DNA from: Cyanobium sp. NIES-981
GTDB taxonomy: Bacteria; Cyanobacteriota; Cyanobacteriia; PCC-6307; Cyanobiaceae
NCBI GenBank assembly: GCA_945896675.1
Contig: CAMDEM010000004.1
Coordinates: 1 to 64,000 of the forward strand
DNA length: 64,000 nucleotides
Reading direction: 5' to 3'
The translations under genes were made by a program, and so were the position numbers. Shown piece by piece: positions 17,670-28,757 of this stretch; the first letter of the stretch is position 1, and each line of letters opens with the position of its first letter. The notes under the pieces are model-generated. The model searched no databases. It was not told where the DNA came from and saw nothing but the letters and a program-made list of their open reading frames with translations.

Positions 17670-20504
17670 GTGGCCGCGCCAGCCGAGCAGCAGCCTGAGC
17701 TGGCCCTCCAGGGGAGTCTGTTTGGCGAGCCGGAAGCGGCCCAACCCAAGACCCCAACCAAAACCACCGGTACCGCGCTCGGGTCCCTGGGCGATCTCGA
17801 TGAAGCAGCACTGGCCGCCGATGCCAGCAGCCGGCCAAGGCAGCGCCAAGGCCGGGCAGCGAACGAGCCAGGCCAAAGCGAGCCATCCCCTGGGCCCAGC
17901 CCAGCTACAGACCAAGACCCAGCAGGCCAAGACACCAGTTCCGATCTGCCCCCCTGGCACCACCACGGCCTGGTGGACCCGGAGCAGCTCACGCCGATGC
18001 TGCGCCACTACGTGGAGCTCAAGGCCGCCCACCCCGAGCGGGTGCTGCTCTATCGCCTGGGCGACTTTTTCGAATGCTTCTTTGAAGACGCCATTTCCCT
18101 CTCCCGGCTCCTCGAGCTCACCCTGACCGGCAAGGAAGCCGGCAAGGCCATGGGCCGGGTACCGATGGCGGGCATTCCCCACCACGCCGCCGAGCGCTAT
18201 TGCGCCGAGCTGGTGCGCCGCGGCCTGAGCGTGGCCCTCTGTGACCAGCTCGAGACGGCAGCGGCGAAGGGGCCCGCCAAGGGAGAACTGCTCAAGCGGG
18301 GCATCACCCGGGTGCTCACCCCCGGCACGGTGCTGGAAGACGAGATGCTCTCGGCCCGGCGCAACAACTGGCTCTGCGCCGTGGTTTTAAGCGCCGAGGG
18401 CGATGGGACCCGCTGGGGGCTGGCCGTGGCGGATGTGAGCACGGGCGAATTTCAGGTGACCGAGCGCCAGGGCAGCGATCTGTTGCACCAGGAGCTGCTG
18501 CAGGTGGAAGCGGCGGAAGTGCTGTGGCCCTCGGCGGAAGGCGGCTCCGGCTCCCATGCACCAGGGGCTGGCAAGCCCCCCTGGTGCCCCGATGGCCTGC
18601 ACCTGACGGCCCTGCCCCGCACCCCCTTTGAGGCCCCAGAAGCCAGCGTCACCCTCAAAAGCCGCTTTGGCCTGGCCAGCCTCGATGGCCTTGGGCTCCA
18701 GGCTGTTCCCTTGGCGATGCGGGCGGCCGGCGGCCTGGTGGCCTACCTCGATGCCACCCAGGAGGGCCAAGTTCCCCTCGATTTACCCACCACCTGGCAC
18801 GCGGGGGATCTGTTGATCCTCGATGCCCAAACCCGTCGCAACCTGGAGCTCACCAAAACCCAAACAGCGGGAGCAAGCCAGGGCTCCCTGCTCTGGGCCC
18901 TGGATCGCACCCACACCGCCATGGGGGGCCGCTGCCTGCGGCGCTGGGTGGAAGCGCCGCTGGTGGACCTGAGCGCCATTCTCGAGCGCCAGGCCGGCGT
19001 GGGGGAACTGGTGGCCCAACGGTCCCTGCGGCTTGGGGTGCGGCGGTTGCTGCGGCCCATGGGAGATCTTGAGCGCCTCGCTGGACGGGCTGGGGCCGGC
19101 AGCGCTTCCGCCCGGGATCTGGTGGCCCTGGCCGATGGCCTCGAGCGCCTGCCCCAATTGGCAGCCCTGCTCGCCAAAAGCACGAGCCAGCCCCTGCAAG
19201 CCCTGGCCCAGCCCTGGCCCGAGCTGGAAACGATCGCGGCCCTGCTGCGCCACAACCTGCTCGACACCCCCCCGCCCACCATCAGTGAAGGGGGCCTGAT
19301 CCACGACGGGGTCGATCCCCAACTCGATGGCCTGCGCAACCAACTCGACGACCAAGACGCTTGGCTGCGGGGCCAGGAAACGCTCGAGCGCCAAGCCAGC
19401 GGCATCCCCACCCTCAAACTCCAATACCACCGCACCTTTGGCTACTTCCTGGCGGTGAGCCGGGCCAAATCGGCAGCCGTGCCCGACCACTGGATCCGCC
19501 GCCAGACCCTGGCCAATGAGGAGCGCTTTGTGACCCCCGAGCTCAAGGCCAGGGAGGGCAAGATCCTGCAGCTCAAGGCCCGGACCGCCCAACGGGAATA
19601 CGAGCTGTTTTGCCAGCTGCGCTTGGAAGTAGGAACCCGGGCAGCCCCGATTCGGGTGGCCGCCCGGCTGGTGGCCGAGCTGGATGCGGTGGCCTCCCTC
19701 GCCGATGTGGCCGCCACCGGGGGCTACTGCTGCCCAGAGATCACGGACAGCCGCGAGCTGGTGATTGAGGCGGGCCGCCATCCGGTGGTGGAGCAGTTGC
19801 TGGTGGAGGAAGCCTTCACCCCCAACGATCTAGCCCTCGGCGGCAACGCCACCCCAGACCTGATCGTGCTCACGGGGCCCAACGCCAGCGGCAAGAGCTG
19901 TTACTTACGCCAGGCGGGCCTGCTGCAGTTGATGGCCCAAATGGGCAGCTGGATCCCCGCCCAAGCGGCCAGGCTTGGCATTGCCGATCGGATCTTCACC
20001 CGGGTCGGCGCCGGCGACGACCTCAGCTCAGGCCAATCCACCTTCATGGTGGAAATGGCCGAAACCGCCAACATCCTTCACCACGCCACGGAACGCTCCC
20101 TGGTGCTGCTCGATGAGATTGGCCGGGGTACCGCCACCTTCGATGGGCTCTCGATCGCCTGGGCCGTGGCCGAGCACCTGGCGGCCGCCGATGGCCAGGG
20201 CATCAGGGCCCGCAGCGTGTTTGCCACCCATTACCACGAGCTCAACGAACTCGCCGATCTCCTGCCCAACGTGGCCAACGCCCAGGTGCTGGTGGAGGAA
20301 TCCGGCGAGAGCCTGGTGTTCCTGCACCGGGTCGCCCCCGGTGGTGCCAACCGCAGCTATGGCATCGAAGCCGCCCGTTTGGCCGGGGTGCCCCCTTCGG
20401 TGGTGCTGCGGGCCCGCCAGGTGCTGGGCCGCATTGAGGCCAACAGCCATGTGGCCGTGGGCCTGAACCAGGTTGCCGTGGGCCTGAACCGTGTGGCCGC
20501 CTAG
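17670..20504 (+). CDS. mutS: DNA mismatch repair protein MutS
   Basis: MutS recognises mispairs and small loops and recruits MutL. The 944-residue protein has a low-complexity N-terminal extension of about 100 residues, rich in Pro, Ala and Gln, not found in E. coli MutS. The mismatch-binding domain follows with [14 protein letters not shown] (the Phe-x-Glu motif). The core and clamp domains come next, then the ATPase with [15 protein letters not shown], the Walker B region [20 protein letters not shown] and [10 protein letters not shown]. The start is GTG 17670. The end is cut short after the ATPase and finishes with a small duplication, [17 protein letters not shown]. It is tail-to-tail with cobH, and the stop codons overlap. 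Confidence 0.95.
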   Translation: MAAPAEQQPELALQGSLFGEPEAAQPKTPTKTTGTALGSLGDLDEAALAADASSRPRQRQGRAANEPGQSEPSPGPSPATDQDPAGQDTSSDLPPWHHHGLVDPEQLTPMLRHYVELKAAHPERVLLYRLGDFFECFFEDAISLSRLLELTLTGKEAGKAMGRVPMAGIPHHAAERYCAELVRRGLSVALCDQLETAAAKGPAKGELLKRGITRVLTPGTVLEDEMLSARRNNWLCAVVLSAEGDGTRWGLAVADVSTGEFQVTERQGSDLLHQELLQVEAAEVLWPSAEGGSGSHAPGAGKPPWCPDGLHLTALPRTPFEAPEASVTLKSRFGLASLDGLGLQAVPLAMRAAGGLVAYLDATQEGQVPLDLPTTWHAGDLLILDAQTRRNLELTKTQTAGASQGSLLWALDRTHTAMGGRCLRRWVEAPLVDLSAILERQAGVGELVAQRSLRLGVRRLLRPMGDLERLAGRAGAGSASARDLVALADGLERLPQLAALLAKSTSQPLQALAQPWPELETIAALLRHNLLDTPPPTISEGGLIHDGVDPQLDGLRNQLDDQDAWLRGQETLERQASGIPTLKLQYHRTFGYFLAVSRAKSAAVPDHWIRRQTLANEERFVTPELKAREGKILQLKARTAQREYELFCQLRLEVGTRAAPIRVAARLVAELDAVASLADVAATGGYCCPEITDSRELVIEAGRHPVVEQLLVEEAFTPNDLALGGNATPDLIVLTGPNASGKSCYLRQAGLLQLMAQMGSWIPAQAARLGIADRIFTRVGAGDDLSSGQSTFMVEMAETANILHHATERSLVLLDEIGRGTATFDGLSIAWAVAEHLAAADGQGIRARSVFATHYHELNELADLLPNVANAQVLVEESGESLVFLHRVAPGGANRSYGIEAARLAGVPPSVVLRARQVLGRIEANSHVAVGLNQVAVGLNRVAA
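20451..20492 (+). repeat. Two 21-bp tandem units at the mutS 3' end
   Basis: GTGGCCGTGGGCCTGAACCA plus G (20451-20471) is followed by a near copy differing at three positions (20472-20492), then the first nine bases again with change. It encodes [16 protein letters not shown]. The repeat stays in frame and adds seven residues to the MutS tail. Confidence 0.8.
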
Positions 20505-21202
20505 CCAGCTTCAAGCCAGGCCCTGCGCAACAGGGCATTACAGGCGGCCGCCACCAAACCAGCCCCGCCCTTGGGGCCCTCAAGCCGCAGGTGCACCAGG
20601 CCACTCTCCGCCAGGTGCCGCTTGCTCTCGGCCACCCCCACAAACCCCACGGGCATGCCAATCACCAACGCCGGCGCGGGGCAGGAGCCGGCGGCCACCA
20701 AGTCCAGCAGGGTCTCGAGGGCCGTGGGGGCACTGCCAATCAGCACCACCAAGGGGCGAGCGTCCTGGACTTTTAGGGCCGCGGCCATGCCCAGGGAGCT
20801 GCGGGTTTCCGAAGCTGGCGCCCCTGCGGGCACGGTGGGCGGCGCCCACTCCAGCAGGGTGTGCACCGGATTGGCGAAGGTGCGCCGGGCCATGGGCGCC
20901 ACCGCGGCAGCTGCCATGGCCGTATCGGTGAGGATCACCGCGCCTTGGGCCACCGCCGCCGCCCCGAGCTCGCAGGCCTGGGGGCTCCAGGCCACCAGCG
21001 GCGCCACCTCCACATCGCCACTGCTGTGCACGAGGCGCTCCAACAGCTCCTGCTCCAGGGGGCTCAGCCCCTGATAAATCCCGGTGGGCTCCAGCCATGC
21101 GCGAATCCGCCGCACGCTCTCGCTGAAAATCGGATGGTCGATCCCCCGATGGTCGATTCCCTGGTGGTCGATCCCGTGCTGGCTCGTTTCGCTCTGGGCC
21201 AT
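20501..21202 (-). CDS. cobH: Precorrin-8X methylmutase
   Basis: CobH/CbiC moves a methyl group from C11 to C12, converting precorrin-8X to hydrogenobyrinate (or the cobalt form) in corrin ring synthesis. The 233-residue protein has [20 protein letters not shown], the catalytic-His stretch [34 protein letters not shown], and [22 protein letters not shown] near the end. ATG 21202 is chosen; a GTG at 21217 would add five residues. Residues 9-23 are a triple GIDHx repeat not needed by the family. With cbiD at 55 kb it belongs to the (pseudo)cobalamin pathway. Confidence 0.93.
   Translation of the reverse strand: MAQSETSQHGIDHQGIDHRGIDHPIFSESVRRIRAWLEPTGIYQGLSPLEQELLERLVHSSGDVEVAPLVAWSPQACELGAAAVAQGAVILTDTAMAAAAVAPMARRTFANPVHTLLEWAPPTVPAGAPASETRSSLGMAAALKVQDARPLVVLIGSAPTALETLLDLVAAGSCPAPALVIGMPVGFVGVAESKRHLAESGLVHLRLEGPKGGAGLVAAACNALLRRAWLEAG
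21133..21177 (-). repeat. Three 15-bp tandem units in cobH
   Basis: GATGGTCGATCCCCC, GATGGTCGATTCCCT and GGTGGTCGATCCCGT (plus strand, 21133-21177) are near copies. On the coding strand they encode [15 protein letters not shown] in the CobH N-terminus. The unit length is a multiple of three, so copy-number change keeps the frame. Confidence 0.85.
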
Positions 21203-21256
21203 GGCGGCAGGCTGCACCGGCCACCAGACTTTGGCTGGTCATGCCCCCATACCCCC

Positions 21257-22261
21257 ATGCCCTTCCACCTCTATTGGGGCGACGATGAGGCCGCCCGAAG
21301 CCGGGCCATCGAGGCCCTGGTCGAGAAGCTGATCGATCCGACCTGGGGCAGCATCAACCTCAGCCGACTCGATGGCAACGACCCCGGCCAAGCAGCCCAG
21401 GCCCTCGCTGAAGCCCGCACACCCCCCTTGGGCTCGGGGGCCCGGGTGGTGATCCTGCAGCGCAGCCCCTTTTGCAACCAATGTCCGGCGGAGTTGGCTG
21501 ATCAACTGGAAAGCGGCCTGGATGTACTGCCAGAAACCTGCCACCTCGTGCTGGTGAATCCCGGCAAACCGGACGCCCGACTACGCACCACCAAGGCCTT
21601 GCAAAAACTGGTGAAAGCAGGCCAAGCCTTCGAGGCCAACTTTGCCCTGCCCGCCATCTGGGATGGGGCAGGCCAAGTGGAGCTGGTGCAGCGCACGGCC
21701 CAAGCGCTCGGGCTCCGATTAGGGCCAGCGGCCGCAGAAGCCCTGTCGGAGGCCATCGGCAGCGATAGCGCCCGGCTAGCCAGCGAACTGGAGAAACTCT
21801 CTATCTATGCCGGCACCGATTCCCAGGGCCAAGCCCAAACGATCACGGCGGCGGCGGTCGCAGCCCTGGTGGCCAGCCACGCCACCAACAGCCTGGCCGT
21901 GGGCGATGCCCTGCTGGCCGGAAAACCAGCCGATGCCATTGCCCTGGTGGATGCCCTACTGGAAGCCAATGAACCGGCCCTGCGGATCGTGGCGGCCCTC
22001 TCCAGCCAAATCCGCGGCTGGCTTTGGGTGAGCCTGCTGGAGAAGGCAGGCGAGCAAGACGTCGCCGTGATCGCCAAGGCCGCAGGCATCGGCAATCCCA
22101 AACGCATCTACGTCATGCTCAAACAAATCCGCGGTAAACAGTCCAAGCACTTCCTCAAGCTGTTGGGACAGCTGCTGGAGGTGGAAGCCACCTTGAAGCG
22201 CGGAGCGGACGGCCGGGATGCCTTCCGTGATGGCTTTTTGTTGGCACCAGCCGAGAGCTAA
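21257..22261 (+). CDS. holA: DNA polymerase III delta subunit
   Basis: Delta opens the beta clamp within the clamp loader. The 334-residue product begins MPFHLYWGDDEAARSRAIEA, the usual start with the degenerate P-loop-like region. It continues with LLEANEPALRIVAALSSQIR and the C-terminal KAAGIGNPKRIYVMLKQIRG, typical of the HolA domain III. It lacks a functional ATP site, as expected. ATG 21257 fits the family start. The gene is divergent from cobH, and its partner dnaX lies at 39 kb in this window. Confidence 0.87.
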   Translation: MPFHLYWGDDEAARSRAIEALVEKLIDPTWGSINLSRLDGNDPGQAAQALAEARTPPLGSGARVVILQRSPFCNQCPAELADQLESGLDVLPETCHLVLVNPGKPDARLRTTKALQKLVKAGQAFEANFALPAIWDGAGQVELVQRTAQALGLRLGPAAAEALSEAIGSDSARLASELEKLSIYAGTDSQGQAQTITAAAVAALVASHATNSLAVGDALLAGKPADAIALVDALLEANEPALRIVAALSSQIRGWLWVSLLEKAGEQDVAVIAKAAGIGNPKRIYVMLKQIRGKQSKHFLKLLGQLLEVEATLKRGADGRDAFRDGFLLAPAES

Positions 22262-22348
22262 GGGGTTAGGGAGGCTTGGAGGGAGTTCTGAGTGGGCATC
22301 GGTGAATAATTGAGCCTTCCCGCGCGAGCGCTTCGGCGATCGGTTGCC

Positions 22349-24205
22349 ATGGCCCTGCTGGTTCAGAAGTTTGGCGGAACCTCGGTGGCTAGCGTCGAGC
22401 GCATCCAGGCCGTGGCCAAGCGCATCTGCCGCTGCCGCGACGAGGGCAACGACCTGGTGATCGTGGTGTCGGCGATGGGGCACACCACCGATGAACTCAC
22501 CGGACTCGCTGCCGCCATCAACCCCAACCCGCCCCAACGGGAGATGGACATGTTGCTGGCCACAGGCGAGCAGGTATCCATGGCCCTGTTGGCGATGGCC
22601 CTCCATGCCGAGGGGGTTCCTGCCGTATCGATGACCGGAACCCAGGCCGGGATCATCACCGAATCCGCCCATGGCCGGGCCCGCATCCTGGAAATCCGCA
22701 CCGAACGGCTGCAACGCCTGCTTGAGGACGGCTTCGTGGTGGTGGTGGCCGGCTTCCAGGGCACCAGCTCCGGCGCCGCCGGCACCCCCGAAATCACCAC
22801 CTTGGGCAGGGGCGGCTCCGACACCTCTGCCGTTGCCCTGGCGGCAGCCCTTGGGGCCCAAGCCTGTGAGATTTTCACCGATGTGCCCGGGGTGCTCACC
22901 ACCGATCCCCGCAAGGTGGCGGATGCCCAGTTGATGGACCAGGTGAGCTGCGACGAAATGCTTGAGCTGGCCAGCCTGGGGGCCTCCGTGCTGCATCCCC
23001 GGGCCGTGGAGATTGCCCGCAACTACGGCGTCCCCCTGGTGGTGCGCTCCAGCTGGGGTGATGAACCGGGAACCCTGCTGACCAGCAGCAAGGGGCGCCC
23101 GATCGGCCATGGGGGCCTGGAACTGGGCAAGCCCGTGGATGGGGCCGAGCTGGAACCAGCCCAAGCCGTGGTGGCCCTCACCCATGTGCCCGATCAACCG
23201 GGCATCGCAGCCCAGCTGTTTGAAGCCCTCGGCAAGGCCGGGCTGAACGTGGACCTGATCGTGCAGGCCACCCATGAAGGATCAGACAACGGCAGCTTCA
23301 CCAACGACATTGCCTTCACCCTGGCTGAGGCCGAACTTGATCAGGCCCAGCTGGTCTGCCGCGAGGTGCTGGCGGAGCTTGGCGCCGATGTGGGGGCCGG
23401 CGGAGCCCAGCTCAGGGCCGAGGGGGGCATGGCCAAGCTGAGCATCTCGGGAGCCGGCATCCTGGGCCGACCAGGGGTGGCCGCCAAACTCTTCGACACC
23501 CTGGCGAAGGCAGGCATCAACCTGCGCCTGATCGCCACCAGCGAAGTGAAGGTGAGTTGCCTGGTGGCGGGCCATCAAGGCGCCAAGGCCCTGCGCTCTG
23601 CCGCCGAGGTGTTTGAGCTGACAGACCAACAACTCAACCGTCAAACCACACCTGCAGGCGCCGATGAACCGGCCGTCCGCGGTGTGGCCCTGGATCTGGA
23701 TCAGGCCCAGGTGAGTGTGCGCAAGCTCCCCGATCGCCCCGGCACCGCAGCAGCGGTGTGCCGCGCCCTGGCCGATGCGGGCATCAGCCTGGACGCCATC
23801 GTCCAATCCGAACGCACCCACGGAGCAGGCCAGGCCCTCAGCCGCGACATGAGCTTCACCCTGCGCAAGGGAGATTTAGGCAAGGCAGAGCAGGCCTTGA
23901 GCGCCCTGCTGAAGCAGTGGCCCGGAGCCCACTTCGAGCAGGGAGCGGCCATCGCCCGGGTCAGCGCCGTGGGGGCGGGCATGCCCTGCACCCCCGGCAC
24001 GGCCGCCCGGATGTTCCGGGCCTTGGCCGATGCGGGCATCAACATCGAGCTGATCGCCACCAGTGAAATCCGCACCAGTTGCGTGGTGCCCGAAAACCTG
24101 GGCGTCCAGGCCCTGCAAGTGGTGCATGGGGCCTTTGGGCTCGGCGGCACCGCCGTGCACCGGGCCCACGGCACCGAAGCCCCGATGGTGGCCAAAGAGC
24201 CCTAG
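22349..24205 (+). CDS. lysC: Aspartokinase with four ACT domains
   Basis: Aspartokinase phosphorylates aspartate, the entry to lysine, threonine and methionine synthesis. The 618-residue protein begins MALLVQKFGGTSVASVERIQ (kinase KFGGTS motif). The kinase domain also has FQGTSSGAAGTPEITTLGRG, GSDTSAVALAAALGAQACEI and FTDVPGVLTTDPRKVADAQL. From about residue 270 two pairs of ACT domains follow, each with a DQPG/GRPG/DRPG/GTPG-type turn (VPDQPGIAAQLFEALGKAGL, GILGRPGVAAKLFDTLAKAG, LPDRPGTAAAVCRALADAGI, MPCTPGTAARMFRALADAGI). Four ACT domains are a known cyanobacterial form and bind lysine/threonine for feedback control. The next pathway genes, asd and dapA, are 10 kb away. Confidence 0.96.
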   Translation: MALLVQKFGGTSVASVERIQAVAKRICRCRDEGNDLVIVVSAMGHTTDELTGLAAAINPNPPQREMDMLLATGEQVSMALLAMALHAEGVPAVSMTGTQAGIITESAHGRARILEIRTERLQRLLEDGFVVVVAGFQGTSSGAAGTPEITTLGRGGSDTSAVALAAALGAQACEIFTDVPGVLTTDPRKVADAQLMDQVSCDEMLELASLGASVLHPRAVEIARNYGVPLVVRSSWGDEPGTLLTSSKGRPIGHGGLELGKPVDGAELEPAQAVVALTHVPDQPGIAAQLFEALGKAGLNVDLIVQATHEGSDNGSFTNDIAFTLAEAELDQAQLVCREVLAELGADVGAGGAQLRAEGGMAKLSISGAGILGRPGVAAKLFDTLAKAGINLRLIATSEVKVSCLVAGHQGAKALRSAAEVFELTDQQLNRQTTPAGADEPAVRGVALDLDQAQVSVRKLPDRPGTAAAVCRALADAGISLDAIVQSERTHGAGQALSRDMSFTLRKGDLGKAEQALSALLKQWPGAHFEQGAAIARVSAVGAGMPCTPGTAARMFRALADAGINIELIATSEIRTSCVVPENLGVQALQVVHGAFGLGGTAVHRAHGTEAPMVAKEP

Positions 24206-24209
24206 GGAA

Positions 24210-25793
24210 CTAGGGAGCCACCACCCCAGCAGCCTGCTTAACAGTCACATCGACCATGGGCATCACCGCACTCCCCCAACCGGAGGGGGGCAGGAGGCTC
24301 GGGGCACCGGCAGCCGGCAGGGCCTGGATGCCCGCCGCAAAGGTGCCGTTGACCCAGGCCAGGATCAGGGGCGACAGCAGGGCGGTCGCATTGGGCTTCA
24401 CCGAGGAAGCGGCCTCCGCTGGGGAACTGGTCTGGGCCGGAGCCCGCATGTTGAAGTGATCGCCGCCTTTGACCAGTACCAAACGGTGCCCCAAGGCCGG
24501 TGACAGGGCGAAGGGAAGCAGGGCCTCCGGATCGGGGGGCACCACCCAGTCGTGGCTGCCACTCACCAACAGCACCCGGGCCTGGATGCCTTGGACCGCA
24601 TCCGGGCTGAACAGCAGCCCAATGGGGGGACTCACCGCCACCACCGACTTGACCCGCAGATCGGGTTGGGGCGGAGCGTCAGCGGTGGAGACAAAACTGC
24701 ACTGCAAAATCCAGCTCAGGGTGCGCTCGGGATTCAGGAGATCACCGCAGTTCTGACGGAGAGGGCCGGAGCTGGATCGACCACCTGCCAACTGCAGGGC
24801 CGTAATCGCTCCCCAGGAATGGCCCACCACCACCGTGGATTGGACCTGAGTGCCCTGGAAACCCGCCAACGTTCCGGCAGCAATGCCATCGAGAACAGCA
24901 CTCACGTCCATGGGGCGCAGCCGCAGCTCTTCGGGGGTGGGGGGTGGGGCCTCACCCGCCAGCATGGCCCGCTGTTGCTCCTGATCACTGCCTGGATGGA
25001 CAGGCAGCACCACCGTGTAGCCATAACTCGCTAGTTGGCGAGCCCAGCCCTCAAAGCTGGTCGGGCTATCCCAGAGACCATGGGAGATCACCACCAGCCG
25101 GCCATTGGACTTCCCCTCGGGCTGGAGCACCACCAGGGTGAGGGGCGCGGGCCGATGGCCCACCGCCAAACCCAGTTCACGACGCACAACAGCGCTGGGG
25201 CCCGGCTTGGCGAGGCTGGGATCCGCGCTGATCGGCACACCCGTTGTGAGCAACTTGTTGGTGACCAACCGCTGCTGGGCATTGCGGGTCAGGGCTTTCA
25301 CCACCTTGGGCAAATCAACCCGCACGGTCTTGCCGGGCAGGGCCTGCAGCAACGACAGCATGGTGATTTGACCGCCAACAGCGGCTTGATCCACGGCCTT
25401 GGCCAGGGCCGTTGTGTCCATCTGATTGGTGCGCAATCCATCCAGCTCGCCCAACTGGGCCAACACCAGCAACACCTGTTGCAGCAAGGGCGATCCGGAA
25501 TCCTTGTCAAAGGCCCCCGCACTCAGGGGTAAGGGCTTGTGGAACACCTCAATCAGCTGTTTGCCAATGGCACCGTTCAAGGCCCGGTCCAGCTCGGCCA
25601 AATCGCTGGTGCCGCCCAAGAGGGTCTGGGTATTGGCGAGTTCAGCGACGCGGATCGTGTAGATCGCGTTTGAAAAGGGCGCGACCAATTCCACTTGCTC
25701 GACGGCTTGGCCAGCCCTGATCACTCCATCGAGCACCCCAACCCCCAGCAAGGCCGCTAGGCCAGCAGCCCATCCAAGTCGCCTATGGCTCAT
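24210..25793 (-). CDS. Secreted alpha/beta hydrolase with DUF1400-like N-terminus
   Basis: A 527-residue protein with an N-terminal signal or anchor (MSHRRLGWAAGLAALLGVGV). Residues about 30-165 resemble the cyanobacterial DUF1400 domain (VELVAPFSNAIYTIRVAELA, GKTVRVDLPKVVKAL). The alpha/beta hydrolase follows: oxyanion region VVISHGLWDSPTSFEGWARQ, nucleophile S326 in VVVGHSWGAITALQ, acid region SGSHDWVVPPDPEAL and His in LVKGGDHFNMRAP. The triad is complete, so it is probably an active lipase/esterase-like enzyme in the periplasm. The substrate is unknown. It is convergent with lysC, with only four bases between stops. Confidence 0.85.
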   Translation of the reverse strand: MSHRRLGWAAGLAALLGVGVLDGVIRAGQAVEQVELVAPFSNAIYTIRVAELANTQTLLGGTSDLAELDRALNGAIGKQLIEVFHKPLPLSAGAFDKDSGSPLLQQVLLVLAQLGELDGLRTNQMDTTALAKAVDQAAVGGQITMLSLLQALPGKTVRVDLPKVVKALTRNAQQRLVTNKLLTTGVPISADPSLAKPGPSAVVRRELGLAVGHRPAPLTLVVLQPEGKSNGRLVVISHGLWDSPTSFEGWARQLASYGYTVVLPVHPGSDQEQQRAMLAGEAPPPTPEELRLRPMDVSAVLDGIAAGTLAGFQGTQVQSTVVVGHSWGAITALQLAGGRSSSGPLRQNCGDLLNPERTLSWILQCSFVSTADAPPQPDLRVKSVVAVSPPIGLLFSPDAVQGIQARVLLVSGSHDWVVPPDPEALLPFALSPALGHRLVLVKGGDHFNMRAPAQTSSPAEAASSVKPNATALLSPLILAWVNGTFAAGIQALPAAGAPSLLPPSGWGSAVMPMVDVTVKQAAGVVAP

Positions 25794-25822
25794 CGCTGAT
25801 GCTCCGGTGTGCTCATAGTGGC

Positions 25823-27841
25823 TCAGGTTCTACCCACCAGTTTCTGGCGCAGCTTTTTGATGCGATCGCGCAGGTTGGCGGCCTCTTCAAATTCAAGATT
25901 TTTAGCCGCCACTTTCATTTTTTCTTCGAGCTGAATGATCAGATCGGGCAGGGAATCCAAGGGCACTTGGTAGTCGCCCGACTGGTCGATGGCCCGGCTG
26001 GTGGCCTGCTCAAGCTGGTCATCGCTGAGGCGGCGGGTCACCTCCAAGGACGACAAAATCGAGTTGCCCGACCGCTTACCTGCGGGGGTGGGCGTGATGC
26101 CGTGCTTCACGTTGTAGGCGTGCTGGATGGCCCGGCGGCGCTCGGTTTCTGAGATCGCCTTGACCATCGAATCGGTGAGGTTGTCGGCATACAGCAGGGC
26201 CACTCCTTCCACGTGGCGGGCCGCCCGGCCAATCGTTTGGATCAGGGAGCGCTCGGCCCGCAGAAAGCCTTCCTTATCGGCATCGAGAATCGCCACCAAC
26301 GACACCTCGGGCAGGTCCAGGCCTTCCCGCAGCAAATTCACCCCCACCAGCACGTCGTACTCGCCATTGCGCAGGTCTTGGATGATTTCGATCCGCTCAA
26401 TCGAGTGGATCTCAGAGTGCAGATAACGCACCCGCACCCCATTCTCGGCCAGATAATCGGTGAGATCTTCGGCCATGCGCTTGGTGAGCGTGGTGATGAT
26501 CACCCGCTCGTTTTTGTCGGCCCTGATGCGGATCTCACCCAGCAGATCATCCACCTGGCCTTCCGTGGGGCGCACCTCCACGATCGGATCGAGCACCCCG
26601 GTGGGCCGAATCACCTGCTGCACCACCTGGCCGTGGCTTTGCTCCAGCTCCCAGTTGCCTGGGGTTGCACTCACAAAGATGGTCTGGGTGGCCTTCTCCC
26701 AGAACTCCGACCCTTTTAACGGCCTGTTGTCGGCGGCGCTGGGCAGGCGAAAGCCGTGTTCAATCAGCACCTGCTTGCGGGATTGGTCGCCGTTGTACAT
26801 GGCCTGCAGCTGGGAGCAGGTCACATGGCTCTCATCCACCACCAACAGCCAGTCATCGGGGAAGTAGTCAATCAGGCATTCCGGCGGAGTACCTGCAGGC
26901 CGACCGGAGAGATGGCGGGCGTAGTTCTCTACCCCGTTGCAATAGCCCACCTGGTCGAGCATCTCGAGGTCGTAGGCGGTGCGCTGCTCCAGGCGCTGGG
27001 CCTCCAAAAGCCGGCCCTCGCCATTGAGCAGATCCAATCGCTCCCGCAGCTCCCCGCGGATGGCCTTGATCGCATCCTCCAGGCGATCCTTGGGGGTCAC
27101 AAAGTGCTTGGCCGGATAGATGTTGATGCTTTCGAGGCTCTGGAGAATCTCGCCGGTGGTGGGGTCCACGTAGCGAATCGCCTCCACCTCGTCGCCAAAC
27201 AGTTCGATCCGCACCAGCCGATCTTCATAGGCAGGGCCGATCTCCAGGACATCGCCCCGCACCCGGAAGCGGCCCCTGGCAATCTCCACATCGTTGCGGG
27301 CGTATTGGTTGTTGACCAACTCCCGCAGGGAAGCCCTGAGGATGAGGGTGTCGCCCACCTCAAATTTGACGGCTGCCTTGAGGTATTCACTCGGAATACC
27401 CAGACCATAAATGCAACTAATTGACGCCACCACGATCACATCGCGGCGCTCAAACAGAGAGCGGGTCGCCGAGTGACGCAGCATGTCGATCTCTTCGTTG
27501 ATCGACGCGGTTTTGGCGATATAGGTGTCGGAGACAGGCACATAGGCCTCCGGCTGGTAGTAGTCGTAATAGGAAATGAAATATTCGACCGCGTTATTCG
27601 GGAAAAATTCCCGCAGCTCATTGCAGAGCTGGGCCGCCAAGGTCTTGTTGTGGGCCAGCACCAAGGTGGGGCGCCCGGTCTGGGCGATCACATTGGCGAT
27701 CGAAAACGTTTTCCCCGTGCCTGTCGCCCCGAGCAGGGTTTGGTAGCGCTCTCCCCCATCAACCCCCGCAACCATCGCCTTGATGGCCGTGGGCTGATCT
27801 CCCTTGGGTTCATAGGGAGCGTGGAGCTGGAAAGGGACCAT
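25823..27841 (-). CDS. uvrB: Excinuclease ABC subunit B
   Basis: UvrB is the damage-verifying helicase-like subunit of nucleotide excision repair. From ATG 27841 it has 672 residues: [20 protein letters not shown], Walker [18 protein letters not shown], the beta-hairpin region with [20 protein letters not shown], the DESH box in [20 protein letters not shown], helicase motifs [20 protein letters not shown] and [20 protein letters not shown]. The C-terminal UVR motif that binds UvrC is present ([20 protein letters not shown]). A second ATG at 27850 would add MVA. Confidence 0.97.
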   Translation of the reverse strand: MVPFQLHAPYEPKGDQPTAIKAMVAGVDGGERYQTLLGATGTGKTFSIANVIAQTGRPTLVLAHNKTLAAQLCNELREFFPNNAVEYFISYYDYYQPEAYVPVSDTYIAKTASINEEIDMLRHSATRSLFERRDVIVVASISCIYGLGIPSEYLKAAVKFEVGDTLILRASLRELVNNQYARNDVEIARGRFRVRGDVLEIGPAYEDRLVRIELFGDEVEAIRYVDPTTGEILQSLESINIYPAKHFVTPKDRLEDAIKAIRGELRERLDLLNGEGRLLEAQRLEQRTAYDLEMLDQVGYCNGVENYARHLSGRPAGTPPECLIDYFPDDWLLVVDESHVTCSQLQAMYNGDQSRKQVLIEHGFRLPSAADNRPLKGSEFWEKATQTIFVSATPGNWELEQSHGQVVQQVIRPTGVLDPIVEVRPTEGQVDDLLGEIRIRADKNERVIITTLTKRMAEDLTDYLAENGVRVRYLHSEIHSIERIEIIQDLRNGEYDVLVGVNLLREGLDLPEVSLVAILDADKEGFLRAERSLIQTIGRAARHVEGVALLYADNLTDSMVKAISETERRRAIQHAYNVKHGITPTPAGKRSGNSILSSLEVTRRLSDDQLEQATSRAIDQSGDYQVPLDSLPDLIIQLEEKMKVAAKNLEFEEAANLRDRIKKLRQKLVGRT

Positions 27842-27902
27842 GGCAACCATTCTCGCCGTGCCTTCGGTTGGGCAGGGGCCGTAAGAACCGCCGTCCTGGG
27901 AT

Positions 27903-28703
27903 TTAGGCGCTGGGGCTGGTATTCAAGCTGGTGCTCAAGCCGGACTGAACGCCGCCGCCCAGGGCCTCCCGCAGCCCGCGAACCACGGCCACCATGGCCA
28001 ACGGATCAGAGAGGCGGTTCACAGCGGACCCGACGCCCACACCAGCAGCACCGGCCGCAATCGCCATGGGCACGGTCACGGAAGACAGGCCGGAGGCACA
28101 GAGCACGGGGGTCTGGTGGCCTGCATCCGTGAGGGCCCGGCTAATCGCGTGGGTGGCGGCCAGGGTGGGAGCTGCTTTTTCGATCAAACCAAGGGTGCCA
28201 GGGCTAAAGGGCTTGGCGCTGGTGCCCCCTTCCGTCTGGATGAGGTCGGCGCCGGCCTCCACCAGGTCGATGGCGAGCTGTTCCTGTTGGTCCAGGGGCA
28301 AGACATGGGGCACCGTGACCGACAGCACCACGGCGGGCAGGAGCTCACGGGTGCGGCGGGTGATGGCCAGCACTTCGGCGGCATCAAACACCCGGCCCAG
28401 GGGATAAAAGGCGTCGTAGTTGCCGATTTCCACCATGGCGGCTCCTGCGGCCACCGCCGCGGGGAACAGCTCGGGATCCACGGCACTCACACAAATCGGC
28501 AGGCTGGAGACCGCCGCGGCCAGGGCCACCAGCTCGGGATCACAGGCCAGGTCGATCAAATCAGCACCACCGAGTCCGGCGGCGCGGCTGATCCGCTCAA
28601 CAGACCCTGCATCGAAGTTCGTGAGACCAGCGATCACCTTGAGCAAGCGGTGCTCGGCCAGGGCGGCTTGCAACTGGCTGGGCAGGCGATCGAGGCGCGA
28701 CAT
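27903..28703 (-). CDS. ycf23: Ycf23/DUF561 TIM-barrel protein
   Basis: This 266-residue protein matches the Ycf23 (DUF561) family of cyanobacteria and red-algal plastids. Seen are [95 protein letters not shown] and a phosphate-binding-like [20 protein letters not shown]. The pattern of repeated beta-alpha units suggests a TIM barrel. The reaction is unknown. ATG 28703 is used; ATG 28712 is an alternative. Confidence 0.88.
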   Translation of the reverse strand: MSRLDRLPSQLQAALAEHRLLKVIAGLTNFDAGSVERISRAAGLGGADLIDLACDPELVALAAAVSSLPICVSAVDPELFPAAVAAGAAMVEIGNYDAFYPLGRVFDAAEVLAITRRTRELLPAVVLSVTVPHVLPLDQQEQLAIDLVEAGADLIQTEGGTSAKPFSPGTLGLIEKAAPTLAATHAISRALTDAGHQTPVLCASGLSSVTVPMAIAAGAAGVGVGSAVNRLSDPLAMVAVVRGLREALGGGVQSGLSTSLNTSPSA

Positions 28704-28757
28704 CAGAACCATTGGGGTAGTGGGGTGATTCTCCCACGCAAGGCCTGGCGCACCAAC

